Assembly: GCF_963966145.1 (NCBI RefSeq)
Contig: NC_091048.1
Coordinates: 12,338,001 to 12,402,000, forward strand
DNA from: Tenebrio molitor
Taxonomy: Eukaryota; Arthropoda; Insecta; Coleoptera; Tenebrionidae
DNA: 64,000 nt
Reading direction: 5' to 3'
Made by a program: the position numbers and the translations under genes. How positions within the stretch are numbered: position 1 is the first letter of the stretch; the number at the start of each line of letters is the position of its first letter. The notes under the pieces are model-generated. The model worked only from the letters and a program-made list of their open reading frames with translations, ran no database searches and was not told the DNA's origin. Shown piece after piece: positions 1-9,983 of the stretch.

Positions 1-355
1 TGCTGTACCTCATTTCAAATCTGGCGCTACTCCTATCCCCACACCGAGTGACGAGGAAGGAAAAACTCTCTCTCGTCGAGGAACGAAAAAGCTCTCTCGT
101 GCGGTTAGTGATAAGATTTGGGATTGTTAAAACGCAATAGTCTCTAAGTGCCTATTTTGTGATTGCTAGAACTCAATAAATATAAGTGTGATTGCCAAAC
201 GCAATAATTCTAACTGGGAAATTTATGTAAGAAATAGTATGTGGTTTGGAAGAAGAATTTCAAGGATAGATCTAATTTTAAAATCAGTTTTAGAAACAAA
301 ATTAATAGATAAGATAGACAAAAAGACACATAAAAACGAAGAATTTTCAAATGCA
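1..355. other. No gene recognised; possible retroelement leader
   Basis: No coding segment is recognised. A TGGCGC string near position 22 followed by CT-rich sequence could be a primer-binding site just downstream of an LTR lying outside the window, but no LTR is visible to confirm it. An open frame of about 110 codons from 188 has no recognisable domain. Confidence 0.2.
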
Positions 356-673
356 CTAAATAGTGTATTTGAAAATCCTTCGTATCTGTGTCTTCCAGTT
401 GTTCGTTATTTTCTTCACGATCTCACCTGTGTCACCATCACTGTCTGTCGTACTCTCCCGCACCTCTTTGTAATGTTTTTTCACGTCTTGCCACACCTTT
501 CCTCTTCTCGGACCTGTACGGGGTGGTGATGTCGACACCTTTCCCTTTCCAGGGCCTGCGCGGGTTGGTGTGGGTGGCGAAGACGTTCCCGGGGTCCAAG
601 AAAAAGACGTTGTCCAAATCAGGGATTACATAAGCTGGGGTGACAGCATCTCATAATAATCCCCGAAGGTCAT
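356..673 (-). pseudogene. Candidate second exon of a small unknown gene (first exon near 3414-3449)
   Basis: On the minus strand a pyrimidine-rich tract ending in CAG (674-676) precedes an open frame running from 673 to 356 with a single in-frame TAA about 16 codons in. A possible first exon lies at 3449-3414: an ATG, 12 codons and then GTAAGT. The exon phase matches the long frame, and the Harbinger element (703-3384) would fill the intron. The product is basic and Pro/Lys/Thr-rich, with no domain I recognise. The splice model is inferred from signals only; it could equally be another transposon gene or chance. Confidence 0.3.
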
Positions 674-892
674 CTGAAAATTTCACAAAATATGTTAAAT
701 TAGAGTATGTTCCGTAACAAGCCGTAAGTAACCGGTATTTCAATGACAGCTGACAGTGTGGTTACTGAAAATCTGGTACTAAAGGAACGGTCTGGTTATG
801 ATTTTGGCACGAAATTTAAATTTGTTTATTCCCTAGTAATGGTTGACGCAAATGACAAATGTGCTCATTTATAATTTCTTTCAATACTATCA

Positions 893-2440
893 AATGGATG
901 TGAAAATTTGGTATTCGTTTTTAATGAGATATTCAATAACTCATCAAGCGATGAAGATGACGAAGTACTGCAACTTTTCCGGGGTCCAATAGTAAAAAGG
1001 CCAAGAGTGAGAAATTTCGAAGAAGTAGTGAATTTATACTCTAATGAAGAATTTCGGCAGAACTTTCGAATGAATAGATTCACGTTTAACTACGAGTATA
1101 TTCTAAATTTGATTGCGAATAGAATTGAATCAAATGTATTAGACAATCATAGACATACTATCACCGCCAAAAAGCAATTACTAATAGCTTTATGGTATTT
1201 TGCTACACCTGAATCTTACCGGTCAATATGTGGAAGATTTGATGTTGGAAAGGCGACGGGCCACAGAGCTATTGCCAGAGTAACCGATGCTCTTTTAGAA
1301 TTAACACCAAATTTTATAAAATGGCCTCAAGGGAACAATTTGGATTTGATAAGAAATCGATTTAATCAAATGGGCTTCCCTGATACCATAGGTGTTATTG
1401 ACGGAACATACATTAAAATCCCGTTACCTAAAGAAAATCAAATGTACTACATTTGCAGAAAAAAAATTCCTGCGATTATACTGCAAGGTGTTTGTAATCA
1501 TCAATTGATGTTCACTCATTGTTATGCTGGAGAGGTCGGTTCAAATCATGACGCTCGGGTTTTGAGAAGAAGTGAAATTTGGACATAGCTTACTCAACTA
1601 CAAAATGAAAAATTTCCAGATGATACACACATTGTTGGTGATAAAGCTTATCCGTGCATACCTCAATTAACGACTCCATTTAGAAATAACGGGCATTTAA
1701 CTGCACGCCAAGAAAATTACAATTATTTATTGTGTCGTGTAAGAAACACAGTTGAAAGAGCCTTCGCATTATTAAAAAAAAAGATTTAGGTGTCTTAATA
1801 GTTATTTAAGATATAAGTGTAAAAAGTTATCCTTTATTGCACGAACGGGTTTAAAATACGACCGAGGTACGAGGGAGTATTTTAAAAGATGTGAGTGCAA
1901 CAAAGGAACTTTTTACACGTATGTCTTACAACATTTTATCTACGATCATGAGATCATCACACCGGTTTCAACATAAATTTGTATAAAATAATTCATTGGT
2001 TCAATATTTCATGAAGAACCAAAGTCGTTTGAGAACCACGTCGTTTAGCAACCTAAACAATGTTTCCAACAAATTCGATTGTTGTATTCTGACAGTTCTG
2101 TGCCATAAAAGCGAGAAATCGTGCTCTAAAACTTTTAGAGAACGATTCCGTCAGTTTCTCTAAACGTCAACTTTGACAACGATTTTTAGTGCAAAAAGTG
2201 CCTACTTTTTACGCGATCGTAGATAAAGATACATTTGATGTACGAAATTTAACACAAATTCCAAAAATGATAATCGCATGTTGTGTTCTTCATAATATTT
2301 GTATTCTACAAAATGACGTTATGGATATAAATCTAGACGATATTGAGCAGGATGATGAAGAACCACATCTTGAAAATAATGACAGAGAGAGAGTGATACT
2401 AGGCAATGAAAAAAGGACTCGAATATGTAACAATTTGTAA
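893..2440 (+). pseudogene. Harbinger nuclease (HARBI1-like, DDE_Tnp_4), broken
   Basis: Encodes a HARBI1-type transposase, the RNase-H-fold nuclease that cuts element ends with help from a SANT-domain partner. Visible motifs are a helix-turn-helix region around SICGRFDVGKATGHRAI, the first catalytic D in GVIDGTYIKI, the second D region in VGDKAYP and the terminal VERAFALLKK helix followed by ACCVLHNICI. It is interrupted by a TAG after SEIWT (about 1585), a one-base slip in an A-run near 1785, and a ~400-bp insertion (about 1816-2215) placed before the VDKDTFDV segment. No in-frame ATG is visible upstream, so the N terminus is probably shifted too. It cannot make a working transposase. Confidence 0.88.
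1816..2215. mobile_element. Short insertion with internal inverted repeat in the Harbinger nuclease
   Basis: This segment splits the nuclease frame. It contains GTGTAAAAAGTTATCC near 1816 mirrored by a GGAACTTTTTACAC copy near 1904, and its right edge carries another GTAAAAAGT-like inverted motif near 2208. There is no coding content, and the target duplication is not clear. It is best read as a small non-autonomous DNA element. Confidence 0.5.
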
Positions 2441-2682
2441 TTTAAAAAGTTCCTACAATAAAAATTAAACTTGATTTTGCAACATATCTACCAAATGCAA
2501 TTAACATGAAACATTAAACTCAAAATTAAACTTCTGTTTTATTCTTTCTTGTGTAAATAGTCTTGAAACCACTGGAATATTTCTCTTTTTTGATTCATTC
2601 TTTCTTGATGTCTTCGTTCTTTATTTTCGTCCAGTTCTTTCAGATTCATTGTTTTTTTCTTTTTGTAGCTACCATTCGTGTT

Positions 2683-3095
2683 TTATGATTCATTATTATT
2701 TCTTTTGTTAATATTGCTTGGACCTGGTTGAGAGTTGGTTACAGCGCCACCGCCAGTACTAGACACTATGCAGACAGGATTAAACTGAGGGCTACTTTTT
2801 AAAATTTCTTCCATGCGATCATAAAATTTCCAATGATGAGGTCTATTTCCTGTTTTATTATTTTCAGTTTTTATTTTATTATAGGATTTTTTTAAATTTC
2901 TCCATTTTTCGTCACATCTTTTACCGCTTTTTCTAATCTTATAGCCATTAAGTTCCTCACTAATAATTTCCCACACTCTTTTTTTCGTATATTTCGGTGA
3001 TTCAAATTTTAAACAATGTTACTTCCAAGCTTCTATTAGTGCTTCAACTTCCTTATCACTCCAGTCACGTATTTCATCATTGTCAACATTTTTTT
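2683..3095 (-). pseudogene. Harbinger-associated Myb/SANT-like DNA-binding protein
   Basis: This is the accessory DNA-binding protein of Harbinger elements, which normally imports the nuclease and directs it to the termini. The frame shows WSDKEVEALIEAW, then a stop, then WEIISEELNGYKIRKSGKRC and KWRNLKKSYNKIK, i.e. the three-helix Myb/SANT-like fold with spaced tryptophans. The C-terminal tail is Ser/Pro/Asn-rich. It lies convergent to the nuclease inside the same TIRs, as expected. The premature stop between helices 1 and 2 marks it as broken. Confidence 0.8.
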
Positions 3096-3387
3096 CGTAC
3101 TTACTGCAGACTGCAGACCACACAACATTTTGGCTAAAAACATCATATCCATTACTTAAGGATCAAAAATCAATGCAAAATACCTGCGAATTCTTGGCAT
3201 TGACATAAGCGTTATATATTTTAACCGAAATGACCGGACTAAATTCGCCGGTCGTTTTGGTGACATATAAGTTACCATTTTCAGTTGACAGCCATTCCGT
3301 AACTATCCATATTTCAGGAATCTGTTAGTATCGGAACAGTTAACCAAAAATTCGGTTGCAAATGTCGAGTAACGGAACATACTCTTA

Positions 3388-4190
3388 ATTTAAGAAAGTT
3401 CAAATCAAACTTACCGCTTCATCCACAAATGACAGTGGTGAACTATCCATATTCCTTGGGGAGGTGGAGACGGCGGTTGATATGTGTAGAATCAAGAGCG
3501 TAGACAGAGACTGAAGTTTTCGTTTTCTATATCAATTTTCTTCCGCTTAGCTTGTATCTAATACTTTTTCGTGTTTCTTAAAGCCAGCCAAATCTTTGTC
3601 TATTTCTGCTCTTAGTCCAATCAATAGGTAGGTTTTACCTTACAAAACGTACAGAAAAGTTTATACTTGGCAGGTATATTCTATTAGGCATATTATATTA
3701 TTAATATTGCTCAGTTTGCGACCTTGGGAGGTTGACGCTCGCGCCGCCATATTGGAGAATAGGGGTGGAAAATCACTTTTCTGCGATTATTTCATTATCC
3801 GTGCGACATACGTCTATCTAAGCTATTATAAAAAATGTAGAGCTTGAAATTCCCTACATCTTGTTCTTCATATTTTTTGTCAGGTCAATAGTTTCGTAGT
3901 TTCAGCGTGTTGAAATCGATCATTTTTATTATTTTTGTGCTTTTTACTCTTACCTCTTTACCTCTATCGACGCACCACAACACGTACTTGTCGACACCGG
4001 GGGGAGCCAAACCGAAGGGATAAAAGACGTCGCATCCCTTAGACTCGCTCTCTCGCCGACCAACTTCAACCACGGCACCACCAACCACGCCGTTCACCAT
4101 TTTGTTATTCACCCATTCATTGTTATCTTTTGTTATCGTTACTTGTTATTGTTGTTACATTAAACTCAAATCACGCATCAAGCCGCCTCA
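3388..4190. other. No recognised gene
   Basis: Apart from the candidate minus-strand exon at 3414-3449, nothing is recognisable. A minus-strand open frame (3885-4112) encodes 75 residues without a known domain. The stretch from 3700 to 3800 is locally GC-richer. Confidence 0.4.
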
Positions 4191-5217
4191 TTCATTCCGG
4201 ACCAACAAAGTACTCCACACTCTGTTTCACATCACCACAGAGGAAGAGCAGTAGAGCGCGTTTTTTTAAATGTCGTGTCCCCAGTAGGCATAGTCCACGA
4301 TGCAGTAGAAATTTACTGTATTTCTCTTTTCGATCTCTTTGTGAACATATACGGACCCGGTTGATCTGGATCGGGCAGAGGCCAAGCCTGTTATGCCCGC
4401 GCGTCCCAATAATAGCAACCACAGTAAGATTTAATTAATTAACGAAGCCACATAACTGTCCTACCGAGGTTTAAAGCCGAGAAGTGTTTTGCTGGTAACT
4501 ACTTCCACAGGTAGGGAGTTCCATACGTCAAAAATCCGATTCGTGATGATGATGAAGTTTTGCCTAGCACTTGTGCGAAAATTGTCCTTTGCCAACTTCA
4601 AATCATGCCCTCTAGTTCTCCCACCGTCGTTTAATGGAAAAAGGTGCTTAGTGGGGGAATTTTTGTCACCACTGCGCTTGGTATACCAATATAACATCTC
4701 CTCTTTTACGTCTGTCGGAAAGGAGAGGAAGGTTCATTAAAGAAATCCTTTCAGAGTACTCGGGGCGATTTCTATCGAACGGGATACGAATGGCTCGTCA
4801 TTGCACAGATTCCAACAACTCAATGTCACGTTTTAAATTAGGAGCCCATATTCCATGACCGAACTCCAGAACTGGCCTAACATACGACTTAATGAGCTTA
4901 GCAGCTACAGCGATGGTAGTCTTAGTGAATGTTTTGCTCAAAAGGTAGACAATTTTATTCGCCCTTTTGAAGTATGTTCCGACCATGACAAACTTGATGT
5001 TACCAGAACTCCCAAATCCAAACATGAACTCGACTTGTGTAGTTTCACACCGCCCAGACAATACTTATGATTCGGGTTCTTGTCGCCAATATGGAGAACC
5101 GTACATTTCTTAATGTTAAGTGGAAGCTGCCAATCGCTTGCCCATTTACTGATGTTAGAGATGTCGTTGGAAAGCATTTGGTAGTTTGAACTATCATTAT
5201 ATATCTTCATATCATCA
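4190..5217 (-). mobile_element. 5'-truncated CR1/Jockey-like LINE fragment (reverse transcriptase 3' half)
   Basis: Read on minus, the fragment starts abruptly at the reverse transcriptase catalytic ADD triplet (ADDMKIYNDSSNYQML) near 5217. It continues through thumb-like WASDWQLPLNIKKCTVLHIG, the region LIKSYVRPVLEFGHGIWAP and the conserved end FDVWNSLPVEVV, stopping near 4461; the rest down to about 4190 is probably 3' UTR. One frameshift lies near 4960 and further breaks occur near 4798 and 4700. The abrupt start inside RT is the usual result of incomplete target-primed reverse transcription. The clade is judged from the C-terminal signature only. Confidence 0.8.
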
Positions 5218-6060
5218 GCTTGAGATGAAGACGTGCTAGGTTGCGGATCAGCTCCAATAATATTTTGGTTATCCACGTCGTTTTCATCAAAAACATGGTC
5301 ATCAATATGGTCACTACCCAAATTTTCTTCAAAAGTATTAACATAGGCTTCTAGCTGTTCTTCGGTTTCAATGTTTGTAATTTGCCCGCGAGGGTTTAAC
5401 GCCAAACAGGACTTCCTATGGACTCTGGGGCGTATTCCTTCGTGATAAGTTGTGTTTTTGGCGAATTGGACAAACCTCAAAACTTTTGACCATTTATTTC
5501 AATCATTATCTTGCATCCATGCAGTTAACATATTCTGTATGTCCTGATTGTCTTTTTCGACTGAGCCTTGTGTTTGACTGTGACGAGGCTTTCCCTGCAT
5601 TATTTTAACATCTTTCCACATAGCGCATAGTTCAAATATGACTCGATTACTGAGCTCTCTACCATTATCTGAATGCAATATAGCGGGAGCACCAAATGTT
5701 AAAAAAATATTAAGAAAGTGATATGCTACTTCTTCCGCTTTCTTGCTTTTTAAATGTCGTAACTGGACAAACTGGGTTAAATGATCTTGATATATGTACC
5801 ATTATAAAATTGTAATCGCCATCCCTGTGTGATTGCAAGTCTATCAAGTCGACTTGACATCTAGAGTTCAATTCGGAACTGACCATTGTTTCACAACAAT
5901 ACTTTTTTTAGGCGCGTTTCATGTCACATTGTTTACACAAATTTAAATACAACATTATAACTTCGTAAGTATGTAATACGAGTATTTTTGTATCTAACTT
6001 GCAATTCTTTAAGCATGCGTGTTGTTCCTCCATGGCCTGTTCTTATGTGAGTTTCGGAAT

Positions 6061-6522
6061 AGTTATTTACGAACCAAGTGCGGGAAGACGATGTTCCCGC
6101 ATGAGCGCATTTTTTAAAGCACGAGCGACGAAGGAGCGAGTGCCTTTAATTAATGCGCGAATGAACGGAAGATGTCTTCACGCAAGTGGTTCGTACAATA
6201 TTTTTTGTACGAAAATTGAATTAAAATTTTTTATTTTAATACATTAAACATAAACGAACATAAAACCAAGTAGGCAGTGATCTTTGGTTATTTGAAACAA
6301 TTGCTTCACTTGATATTTCAATTTTTGTAATAATTTGTGAATTTTCTAGGAACAATTTTCAACGATTATAAATCTTTCCGTAATTTTATTATTATCAAGA
6401 CAGATTTTTTTTTTAATGCCTCAAAGGGCCAGTGTTTTCTGCAATTTTTACATTCGAGTCGACCGGGAAGCACTCGTTTCGGAGCGAGCGTTGGATGTTG
6501 GAAGCGTTGCTTTCAAGGCTAG
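6061..6522. repeat. Insertion with foldback segment in the integrase pseudogene
   Basis: Non-coding sequence separating two parts of the integrase. It includes an imperfect palindrome: TACGAACCA near 6071 pairs with TGGTTCGTA near 6187, enclosing alternating GAGCG/CGCTC-like motifs. No target duplication is identified. Confidence 0.45.
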
Positions 6523-6684
6523 GGGCCAGTTTATAGAAGCGAAATTAAGTTGATCTTAATCAAATGCGCGATTAACTGAACACGTGATCAGATTGAACCA
6601 ATCGAAGTTTCGGATTTATGGGTTAATCGCGCATTAAAATTTAATTCGAATTAAATATTTAATTCTCTTTCTATAAACTGGCCC
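6523..6684. mobile_element. 162-bp MITE with GGGCCAGTTTATAGA termini
   Basis: GGGCCAGTTTATAGA at 6523-6537 is perfectly mirrored at 6670-6684. The mirror continues imperfectly for about 60 bp per arm, including GCGCGATTAAC. There is no open frame. It lies at the edge of the larger insertion in the integrase pseudogene. The superfamily is undetermined because the flanking duplication is ambiguous. Confidence 0.85.
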
Positions 6685-6986
6685 TAAGAGTACAAAAAGT
6701 ATATTAAACAACTCATCATTTGTAACATAATACTGGATATTCGTTTTTCCTGGTTTTAATGACACAATTAACTTTGCTTTATCATTATCACTAATTTTTA
6801 AAATGTTAAAAAGTTTTAAACGTCTGTAGTCCAAAGGTGCACTACACTTACTTTTAGCAAAAATCACTTCAGAAACGGTTTTAGAGTACCTTTCTTGATA
6901 AAAATAAAAACAATTATCTTCTCGTTTACTTCCAAGTAAGGCATTAACTTTTCAAAAAACTTATCACGATTCACTGCAGTAGCCAT

Positions 6987-7482
6987 TGAACACAAATTAT
7001 AATTTCTAATAAAAAAATTAAATTAGCAAGCTTGCACGAACGCTATTAAAGCGTAACACTGACGAAGCCAAGAAACAAGGTGCTGGAACCGCCCAAAAAA
7101 TTGTTGCGAGCTGTCGTTTCCGACATTCACCGGAGCATGGAAACTTTAACTGGAATAAAGATCGTAACTTAGACGATTTTTGTAAAAAAGTCCCGAAACA
7201 GGTCAATTATTATTTTTCCTTGTCAACATTTTGGCATATATGGTTTTGTTTATCTGCTGCCGGAAGTGCGCAGCCACCCCTAACTTTTTTTTTCAAAGGG
7301 TGTGTCAAGTGACACTTCGCAAGGAATACAACGCATTATTTGTTTCTTAAATATTTTTAAAGCCTTGTACAAACTTTTTTATTCGCGCAGTAATTTTTTT
7401 TGGAGTTTCTTTTCACATTTCTCCATCTTTGTAGTTCGACTGTCACCATTTGTGACTTCATTAAATTGTACGGTTTCGTACA
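6987..7482. other. No recognised gene
   Basis: Short open frames on both strands lack recognisable domains. Confidence 0.3.
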
Positions 7483-7921
7483 ATGATGACTACATACAGG
7501 AAAATCAAGGATAAGATAAAAAGCAGTGGAAGTGGGACAGGTTGCAAGTGGCCTTATTTTGGCGTTATTGATGAACAGTATGACTTGAAAGCAGCAGTGC
7601 AGCCTCGTCCTGATTTAATAGGTGGATCACTGGAAGAAGAAAAGCATGAGAAGCATGTAGAAAAAAAAGGCGAAGTAGAAAGAAAGACGAGGGTGAAAAA
7701 CATTATGATTTTTTTTTAAGAAAAACGAAAATGTCAAGAGACAGAGAGTCGAAACTACTGCTCAATTATACAGGAAAAAATTGAAAATTGACAGATATAA
7801 AGAAGAGAGCGACAAAAAAGAAAATAGATTTAAGGACAGATGGAAGAACAGAAGATTGAAGCCATTAATCGGCTTACGTCTGTTTTTGAACAAATGGCCT
7901 AATTTGTTCAGTCGATTAAAA
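7483..7921 (+). pseudogene. SANT/MADF-like DNA-binding protein fragment
   Basis: A plus-strand frame opening with TYRKIKDKIKSSGSGTGCKWPYFGVIDEQ resembles the third helix and following aromatic segment of Myb/SANT-like proteins that accompany Harbinger elements. It then becomes Lys/Glu-rich. A slip in the T-run near 7710 ends the frame; the other frame continues with a basic coiled-coil-like tail to a stop near 7921, and AATAAA-type signals follow within 30 bases. The N terminus is missing, so it is a fragment. The function is inferred only from the domain resemblance. Confidence 0.5.
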
Positions 7922-8094
7922 TAAACGTTGTGTTTTAAATAAACCCATACAAGAAAAATTACAGTAAAAATTAAAATTAAATTTTTGAAATAAAAATTGT
8001 CATTTTCTCAAAAAAATTGTTTTGTAAGGTACCAATTTTTTTCGTTCGTCGTTTAGGTAGTAGAAGGGTCTATCAAAAAGAGAAGAAGAAAGTG

Positions 8095-8386
8095 GGTGTT
8101 GTCATTTAAAAAAATTGGTGATGACGTCATTGCGCCAAAACAAATGTGTACGTTTTATAAAATATGATATAAAGGGTGTATTTTTAAAATGTGCCGAAAT
8201 TTTACCTACGAGGTTGATGACAACGTAGAAGACTAAAAGCAATAAAAAAAATTGTAGCTCAAAAAATAAATGTCATTTTATTTTTTGACATAGAATTTTT
8301 TAAACATTTTTTCCGTGTTCTCCGTGAAGCCAGTAGCTCGTGATTAAAATATCTGCGCAACTTTTAAAATCACCCTGTATGTTGTA
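8095..8386. repeat. Non-coding repeat, probable MITE (second end copy at 60861-60896)
   Basis: The ~36-bp left edge, TGTCATTTAAAAAAATTGGTG followed by ATGACGTCAT with small differences, reappears inverted at 60861-60896. The right edge reads ACCCTG followed by TA, a common end of TA-targeting MITEs. No coding content is present. Confidence 0.45.
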
Positions 8387-8404
8387 AACTGGTGCTGATG
8401 GTAT

Positions 8405-8700
8405 CACGAACATTCACCTCAACCTCACCCCTATTGTACTGACAGGACAAAAAGTTCCATGGAAGATGGAAGTACTCGGTTTTGATGAAGTTGACCTGAA
8501 CATTCCAGCAACGTCTTTTTTCTTCTGCAAGGAATTTTCTATGTAATTTTCAGCTACAGTAGGGCTCTTCCACCCCTCATGTCTCTTTACAGTAACCAAA
8601 TCGCTACCTTGATTTGCCAGGTGAAACGCACTGGACCTGCCGAAGCAGTGTCCCGTGTACTGATCAGGATTGCATAATCACAATCGTTTTATAAGATGCA
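8405..8700 (-). pseudogene. Tyrosine recombinase C-terminal fragment (Crypton-like)
   Basis: Read on minus: DQYTGHCFGRSSAFHLANQG, then DLVTVKRHEGWKSPTVAENY, then IENSLQKK. This matches the C-terminal catalytic block of tyrosine recombinases: the H-x-x-R box (here GHCFGR, with the usual Arg displaced), the RHEGW box and the nucleophile Tyr in AENYIE. Such domains occur in animal Cryptons and related elements. Only about 80 residues are recognisable and upstream sequence is frameshifted. An origin from another YR element cannot be excluded. Confidence 0.65.
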
Positions 8701-8801
8701 CTGTGACAATCGTTCTTTTGAGGCACTCCTCATTGCGTTCGTCGTGCCCCAACCAACTCGTGTCAGAATCAAGCGTCTTATACAACTCGTATAATAATAT
8801 A

Positions 8802-9158
8802 CTAAATACTCGTATTATACTTATGTCCACTTAATTGTCTTGTGAATTTATTTAAAATTCTATATGTATGATCTCGGCTTACGCCAAAACGGTCTCCAAT
8901 TTCTCTAAATGTTTCTTTTGTTGCAAGATACGACAAACTGAACATAATTCCAGCTCTGACATGTAATGATTGCACTATGCGACATTTTTTCACTTTTTTT
9001 TTTCTAACATTGACCAAAATACGTGTATTCCATCTAATTTTGTTCAGAGAATCTAAAAATGATGACCAAAATGCTCCATCACGTAAGGTTTTTTTGTAAT
9101 TTTTGTTTTCATATTTAAAGAGTGGTCGGAATAATCCGTAGTAATCACTCATATTCAC
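8802..9158 (-). pseudogene. Harbinger nuclease N-terminal fragment
   Basis: A minus-strand frame of about 118 codons. Its second half reads MFSLSYLATKETFREIGDRF, then GVSRDHTYRILNKFTRQL, the HTH-like segment preceding the catalytic core in HARBI1-type nucleases. The catalytic core is absent. It ends 36 bp from the next Harbinger element (9194), so it is older sequence that the element landed beside. Confidence 0.65.
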
Positions 9159-9592
9159 GATATAGACTGAACTAAAAAAATGTATTACATACTAGAGAGT
9201 TATTGCAACCTCTCTTTTAAGGATCTTTTAATAAAGTTTCCTTTATTTGAGATCTGCGCATGCGTATTTGATGTTCCCTTAAATATTTTCCTTTATTAAA
9301 ATACGGGCCAACTTTATTTAATTTAAATACAGGCAAAGGTTTCTTTTATTAAAATCCCCTTATTTTGACATTTCATAAAAGTGTACTGTCAATTTAACGT
9401 CAAGAGCTGTCAATTTAACGTCAACAGCATACAGTTGTGGTAAACCCTTCTCTTGGCTAGTCTTCTGTGTTACAAATTTTGCTACGCTACACGTGAACAC
9501 GTGCAAAGACGTTCATTTGAGTCATTTCAGTTTCACTTATTTCTGTTGATTTTTTGTGTAACTTTTTTGTGTCTTTTACTTAATACTTAACG

Positions 9593-9883
9593 ATGCAAGA
9601 AAAAGACAAAAAACGCCAAAGATTTAAATACGAGGACGATGTTGTTCTTCTCAGAGAGGTAGTTTCTCGAAACCCATTTTCCAACGGATGTGCTGTTTGG
9701 GAGGAAATTAAAAATAATGTTATGCAGGTGACGCAAAAAGAATTAATTTTCCGTGAAAACCATTCGGCAGCACACACATCTGTTGCTGTTGCAGTGGCCG
9801 AAAGGAATATTGCCCTAGCAGAAAAAAGTTTGTGTATGAGTCAGAACAATATAAAAAAATATTTTATTCCCAACAGGAAGTGA
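9593..9883 (+). CDS. Harbinger-associated SANT-like protein, short form
   Basis: A 96-codon frame starts MQEKDKKRQRFKYEDDVVLL and continues REVVSRNPFSNGCAVWEEI, the first helix of the SANT-like partner protein of Harbinger nucleases. The remaining helices are missing. It jumps to an Ala/Val-rich segment and a Lys/Asn-rich end, suggesting an internal deletion that preserved the frame. It lies divergent from the nuclease within the same TIRs. Whether this short protein is made or functional is unknown. Confidence 0.6.
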   Translation: MQEKDKKRQRFKYEDDVVLLREVVSRNPFSNGCAVWEEIKNNVMQVTQKELIFRENHSAAHTSVAVAVAERNIALAEKSLCMSQNNIKKYFIPNRK

Positions 9884-9983
9884 TTAATAAGTTATTGAAA
9901 TCTAATATGTTTTATTGACATGAATTATAGAGGTATTTCATTTCAGTGAGGTTTAGGTGATATTATTAATAGCATCTTAATTT

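Larger units (their letters stand above)
703..3384. mobile_element. PIF/Harbinger DNA transposon with TIRs and TTA target duplication
   Basis: Both ends match as inverted repeats: GAGTATGTTCCGT at 703 and its complement ending at 3384, each flanked by TTA (700-702 and 3385-3387). The 3-bp TTA duplication is the family hallmark. Inside are the two expected genes, a DDE nuclease on plus and a Myb/SANT-like protein on minus. Subterminal sequence is also partly mirrored. The element is complete in structure, but both genes are damaged. Confidence 0.93.
5218..6986 (-). pseudogene. KRBA2/Ginger-type integrase pseudogene
   Basis: Begins at ATG 6986 (MATAVNRDKFFEKL). After a frameshift it reads RYSKTVSEV and DYRRLKLFNILK up to NDELFNIL near 6700. 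It resumes below 6060 with SETHIRTGHGGTTRMLKEL and an HHCC zinc-binding region (LCKQCDMK), then an integrase core: VDLIDLQSH, ILHSDNGREL, RHSQTQGSVEKDNQDIQNML. The tail continues to about 5218, where the CR1-like LINE begins. The order matches KRBA2/Ginger-type integrase proteins related to retroelement integrases. A ~640-bp insertion (6061-6700), a stop near 5501 and several frameshifts make it dead. Confidence 0.8.

Noticed and set aside
6985..7290. Protein on plus with KRNTDEAKKQGAGTAQKIV
   Set aside because: Open on both strands over a short span with no recognised domain or signals.
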